From: CAZZCP01 sp964653235
GTDB lineage: Bacteria; Bdellovibrionota; Bdellovibrionia; Bdellovibrionales; UBA840
DNA length: 8,714 nucleotides
Assembly: GCA_964653235.1 (NCBI GenBank)
Contig: CAZZCP010000088.1
Coordinates: forward strand, 1-8,714
Direction of reading: 5' to 3'
Part shown: positions 5,896 through 8,714 of the stretch, one piece after another
Position numbering within the stretch: the first letter of the stretch is position 1
How the letters are laid out: every line of letters begins with the position of its first letter
The notes under the pieces: model-generated
Seen by the model: the letters and a program-made list of their open reading frames with translations, nothing else
What the model was told of the DNA's origin: nothing
The model's database searches: none
Program-made: the position numbers and the translations under genes

Positions 5896-7282
5896 ATGTC
5901 GAAAAATATAGAAGAATTAAAAGCCATTGTCGGCAATCAAAACTGCCTTTATGACAAAGAAAGTTTAAACAATTACGCTCTTGATTGGACTCGATACTAT
6001 AGACCTAATGCAGAATGCGTTGTTTTTCCTAAAAACACTGATGAAGTTCAAAAAGTGATTCTTTGGGCGAATGAAAACAATAAAGCAATTGTTCCCTCTG
6101 GTGGGCGTACCGGTTTAAGCGGAGGAGCCGTAGCCAAAGATGGAGAGATTGTTCTCTCGCTAGAGAAATTGAATCAAATATTTGAGTTCAATCCCATCGA
6201 TCGAAGCGTGCGTTGCCAAGCTGGAGTGATTACCGAAAACCTGCAAAAATTTGCTGAACAAAACAATTCCTATTTTCCTGTCGATTTTGCTGCTAGAGGT
6301 TCTAGTCATATTGGCGGTAANNNNNNNNNNCAATGCTGGAGGCATCAAGGTACTTCGTTACGGACTGATGCGAGACTGGGTTAAATCACTAACTGTGGTA
6401 ACCGGAAAGGGCGAAATCTTAAATCTAAATCGATCTTTGATTAAAAATGCGACTGGATACGATTTGCGACAAATTTTTATTGGCTCCGAGGGCACCCTTG
6501 GAATTATAACCGAAGCAGAAATTGGTTTTACAAAACCCCCGCAAGAACAATTTGTACTAGTTCTCGCTGTTCCCGACCTTGAATCTGTGATGAAAGTTTA
6601 TCAGAGCTTTAAAGATGCAAGCCCTCTCACCGCATTTGAAATGTTTACTGAAAAAGCCCTCTCTTATGTGATGAAATCAACTGGCTTAGAAAGACCCATT
6701 GAATCGGAAGCTCCTATATATCTCTTGCTCGAGATTGAGAAAGAAGATGAATCTGTTGAATCAGAAGCTCTTCGCTGCTTTGAAGAAGCGCTTGAGAAGA
6801 CTTGGGTGATTGACGGGGTTATAAGCCAAAATAGTCAACAAGCGAAGAATTTTTGGCGTTATCGCGAAGACATTACAGAATCTATTGCTTATGCGACCCC
6901 CTATAAAAATGATATCTCGGTTCGCATTTCAAAAGTTCCTGAGTTTATGAGCGAAATTGATTCCATATACCAAAAAGAATACCCCGAATTTGAAGTGATT
7001 TGGTTCGGACATATTGGTGACGGAAATTTACATATCAGTATCTTAAAACCAGAAGATATGGATATGGACTCTTTTCTAGAAAAATGCCGATCTGCTGATG
7101 AAATATTATTCCAAACGATTCAGAAGTTTGAAGGAAGTATTTCTGCTGAGCACGGAGTAGGACTGACTAAAAAAAGATATTTAAAGTACAGCCGATCCGC
7201 AGAGGAAATACGTATGATGAAAGATTTGAAAAAGCTGTTTGATCCGAATTCTATTCTCAACCCTGGCAAGGTTTTTGATTAG
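5896..7282 (+). CDS. FAD-linked D-2-hydroxyacid dehydrogenase, probably D-2-hydroxyglutarate dehydrogenase (split by assembly gap)
   Basis: The enzyme oxidises a D-2-hydroxyacid to its 2-oxoacid with FAD, probably passing electrons to a flavoprotein or quinone. The FAD-binding half shows PSGGRTGLSGG (67-77), FAARGSSHIGG and LRYGLMRDW around the gap, then KNATGYDLRQIFIGSEGTLG. The C-terminal FAD-oxidase half has metal ligands H372 and H379 in GHIGDGNLH and E418 in SAEHGVG. The GS-S/C-HIGGN...LRYG form is closer to D-2-hydroxyglutarate dehydrogenases than to GlcD. The 10-N run at 6321-6330 puts the two halves in different frames; with 9 bases the protein is continuous at 461 aa, normal for the family, and reads GGN-[I/V]-A-T-NAGG. 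Residue numbers after the gap assume that correction. The gene is convergent with serA, whose product makes D-2-hydroxyglutarate as a side reaction, supporting this substrate. It is not a real pseudogene. Substrate is inferred; family is firm. Confidence 0.9.
6321..6330. other. Assembly gap of 10 Ns inside the FAD dehydrogenase gene
   Basis: Ten Ns follow GGCGGTAA and precede CAATGCTGGAGG. The family reads GGN(I/V)ATNAGG here, which needs exactly nine missing bases, so the gap size is probably a placeholder one base too long. Confidence 0.97.
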
Positions 7283-7301
7283 GCCGTGTTTAGACTTCAA
7301 C

Positions 7302-7341
7302 TCGCTCATTTAAGTAAAACGAGAACATATTAAATAAGCGA
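7302..7341 (-). repeat. Inverted repeat between convergent genes (possible serA 3' hairpin)
   Basis: TCGCTCATTTA (7302-7312) and TAAATAAGCGA (7331-7341) form an 11-base stem around an 18-base loop. On a minus-strand RNA every pair forms (one is G-U); on a plus-strand RNA one pair is a C-A mismatch, so the structure fits the serA transcript better, about 50 bases past its stop. No U-run follows it on either strand, so it is not a standard intrinsic terminator. Confidence 0.45.
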
Positions 7342-7343
7342 TG

Positions 7344-7381
7344 GGTTGTAGACCGCAATAGAAAATGAAACCTCAACAAGC
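7344..7381 (+). repeat. Short dispersed intergenic repeat, copy 2
   Basis: Ends with GAAACCTCAACAAGC (7367-7381), one base different from the core of the copy at 3035-3065. It lies in the convergent region between the FAD dehydrogenase and serA stops. Relative to copy 1 it carries a few small insertions, including AAAT just before the core. Confidence 0.5.
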
Positions 7382-7390
7382 TCTAGTTTA

Positions 7391-8587
7391 TTAATAAAGA
7401 ATTTTTGTTTTTATGCTCGTAGATAGCTGAGAAATTTTTTCTTTTAATTCTTTCGCATTAGACTTTTCAACATCCATTATCAAGTAACCAATCTTAGTAC
7501 TTGTTGAAAGATTTTGTGACTGAATATTGGCTCCAATGTCAGAAACAATCTTATTGATCTCAGACAATACCCCAGGAACATTTTTATGCACATTTAATAT
7601 ACGATGTGTTCCTTCGGTGCCCGCCATCTCTACATTCGGAAAATTCACCGTACCGACAGTGGTTCCCATTTTCAGAAATCGAATCAAACTATCTGAAACT
7701 TCTAAGCCAATATTTTCTTGAGCCTCTTCGGTGCTGCCGCCGATATGAGGTGTGAGTATTACATTCTCAAGACCGCGCAACTCAGAGATAAACTCCTCAT
7801 CATTGCTCTTTGGTTCTTCTGGGTAAACATCAATCGCAGCTCCCTGAATTTGCTTTTCACGAAGTGCATTCGCTAGAGAAGGAATATCAACCACAGTACC
7901 TCGACTGAGATTCAGTAAAAAGCTTCCCTGTTTCATCAAAGATAATTCTTTTTCGGTAATTAAATTTTTTGTTTGTTCGGTCTCGGGAACATGCAAGGTG
8001 ACAAAATCAGAGGTTTTTAACAGTTCTTGCATTGAATCCGTACTCACAGAATTTCCTAATGGTAATTTACGAATAATATCAAAATATTGTACCTTCATAC
8101 CAAGAGCTTCTGCTAGCACACTAACTTGCGAACCAATATGACCATAGCCAATAATTCCTAATGTCTTTCCACGCACTTCATGAGAGTTTTTTGCTGATTT
8201 TAGCCATCTTCCAGAATGTGCCATTTGATTGACAACAGGTATTCTCCGCGAAAGACAGACAATTTCAGCTATAACTAACTCGGCAACACTTCGAGTATTG
8301 CTGTAAGGAGCATTAAAAACAGGAATACCCAGCTCTTCAGCTGTTTCGGTTTGAATCTGATTGGTGCCAATACAAAAAGCCCCTATGGCACTCAAGTGTG
8401 AGGCTTCTTTTAAGACTTTTTCAGTTATTTTAGTTTTTGATCGGATTCCAACTACTGAGTAGCTTTTCAATACATCGATCAGCTCATCTTCTTTGAGTGC
8501 TTGCTCCAAACGTTTAACTTCAAAGCCTGCCTCAAGAAAGCTGGCCTCGGCTTTGGGATGAATCGCTTCTAACAGTAAAATTTTCAT
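7391..8587 (-). CDS. serA: D-3-phosphoglycerate dehydrogenase
   Basis: SerA oxidises 3-phosphoglycerate to 3-phosphohydroxypyruvate with NAD+, the first step of serine synthesis in the cytosol. This 398-residue protein closely follows E. coli SerA (410 aa): FCIGTNQ (71-77), FNAPYSNTRSVAELVI (91-106), NAD-binding GYGHIG (147-152) with D170 after it, and the catalytic set R229 (LSRGTVVD), E258 (YPEEP) and H281 (TPHIGGST). A C-terminal ACT domain (about 327-398) keeps H334, N336 and N354, spaced exactly as the serine-binding residues of E. coli SerA, so feedback inhibition by serine is expected. It is about ten residues shorter at the N-terminus than E. coli SerA. ATG is at 8585-8587; upstream only a weak GAGAGAG precedes it. 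It faces the FAD dehydrogenase gene tail to tail. No other serine genes are present in the window. Confidence 0.97.
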   Translation of the reverse strand: MKILLLEAIHPKAEASFLEAGFEVKRLEQALKEDELIDVLKSYSVVGIRSKTKITEKVLKEASHLSAIGAFCIGTNQIQTETAEELGIPVFNAPYSNTRSVAELVIAEIVCLSRRIPVVNQMAHSGRWLKSAKNSHEVRGKTLGIIGYGHIGSQVSVLAEALGMKVQYFDIIRKLPLGNSVSTDSMQELLKTSDFVTLHVPETEQTKNLITEKELSLMKQGSFLLNLSRGTVVDIPSLANALREKQIQGAAIDVYPEEPKSNDEEFISELRGLENVILTPHIGGSTEEAQENIGLEVSDSLIRFLKMGTTVGTVNFPNVEMAGTEGTHRILNVHKNVPGVLSEINKIVSDIGANIQSQNLSTSTKIGYLIMDVEKSNAKELKEKISQLSTSIKTKILY

Positions 8588-8714
8588 AAATATACTCTCT
8601 CTCGAATCAAAAAATACAGCAAGAAATTGAAAGCATATGGCTTTTTAGAGTAAATTTTTCTAGCTGCTCCCTTTTATTTCACTTTTTCGCGCAAATAAAA
8701 ATGCAATTTCAATA

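Noticed and set aside
6160..6348. Frames that cross the N run on either strand
   Set aside because: They exist only because Ns were read through. The frame starting at 6251 is not a separate gene; its real content is the second half of the FAD dehydrogenase.
8630..8644. AAAGC-ATATG-GCTTT inverted repeat upstream of serA
   Set aside because: Five-base arms in AT-rich DNA are expected by chance, and no second copy supports an operator.
8701..8714. ATG at 8701 as the start of a further plus-strand gene
   Set aside because: Only 14 bases are visible and no ribosome-binding site precedes it, so it cannot be supported.

Overview
The window looks like a stretch of a low-GC Gram-negative bacterial chromosome from a draft assembly, since a run of 10 Ns interrupts one gene. 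The combination of a bacterial topoisomerase VI-type ATPase subunit, a receiver-PilZ protein, a monothiol glutaredoxin/BolA pair and an E. coli-type SerA would suit a predatory or deltaproteobacteria-like lineage such as the Bdellovibrionota. That placement is inference from gene content, with low confidence. I see no rRNA, tRNA, CRISPR array, insertion sequence or phage gene.

Layout. (1) Positions 4-2163, minus strand: in transcription order, a membrane-anchored lysine-rich protein of unknown function, a 92-residue HNH endonuclease, and the N-terminal ATPase (GHKL) part of topoisomerase VI subunit B. The last ends at a stop three bases from the window edge, at about half the family's length. 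(2) Positions 2164-2327: divergent intergenic region. (3) Positions 2328-3035, plus strand: BolA-family protein, CGFS glutaredoxin and a 55-residue membrane protein in a tight operon, a likely iron-sulfur handling unit. (4) Positions 3036-3149: a terminator-like hairpin and one copy of a short dispersed repeat. (5) Positions 3150-5880, plus strand: four overlapping or abutting genes for a complete phosphorelay split into single modules: receiver-PilZ, lone receiver, membrane histidine kinase and lone Hpt. (6) Positions 5896-7282, plus strand: an FAD-dependent D-2-hydroxyglutarate dehydrogenase-like enzyme. It appears as two ORFs only because the 10-N gap is one base out of frame; conserved family sequence predicts a 9-base gap. 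(7) Positions 7283-7390: convergent intergenic region with an inverted repeat and the second copy of the dispersed repeat. (8) Positions 7391-8587, minus strand: SerA, D-3-phosphoglycerate dehydrogenase with catalytic and serine-feedback residues intact. (9) Positions 8588-8714: the serA leader and upstream DNA, with no gene or clear promoter that I can support.

How the genes may work together. The four signalling genes can form the chain kinase, free receiver, Hpt, receiver-PilZ, giving a post-translational output because no DNA-binding domain is encoded. SerA of the E. coli type also reduces 2-oxoglutarate to D-2-hydroxyglutarate, and the convergent FAD enzyme is of the kind that reoxidises it, so these two genes probably form a metabolic pair. 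BolA and the CGFS glutaredoxin are known partners that bind a shared [2Fe-2S] cluster.
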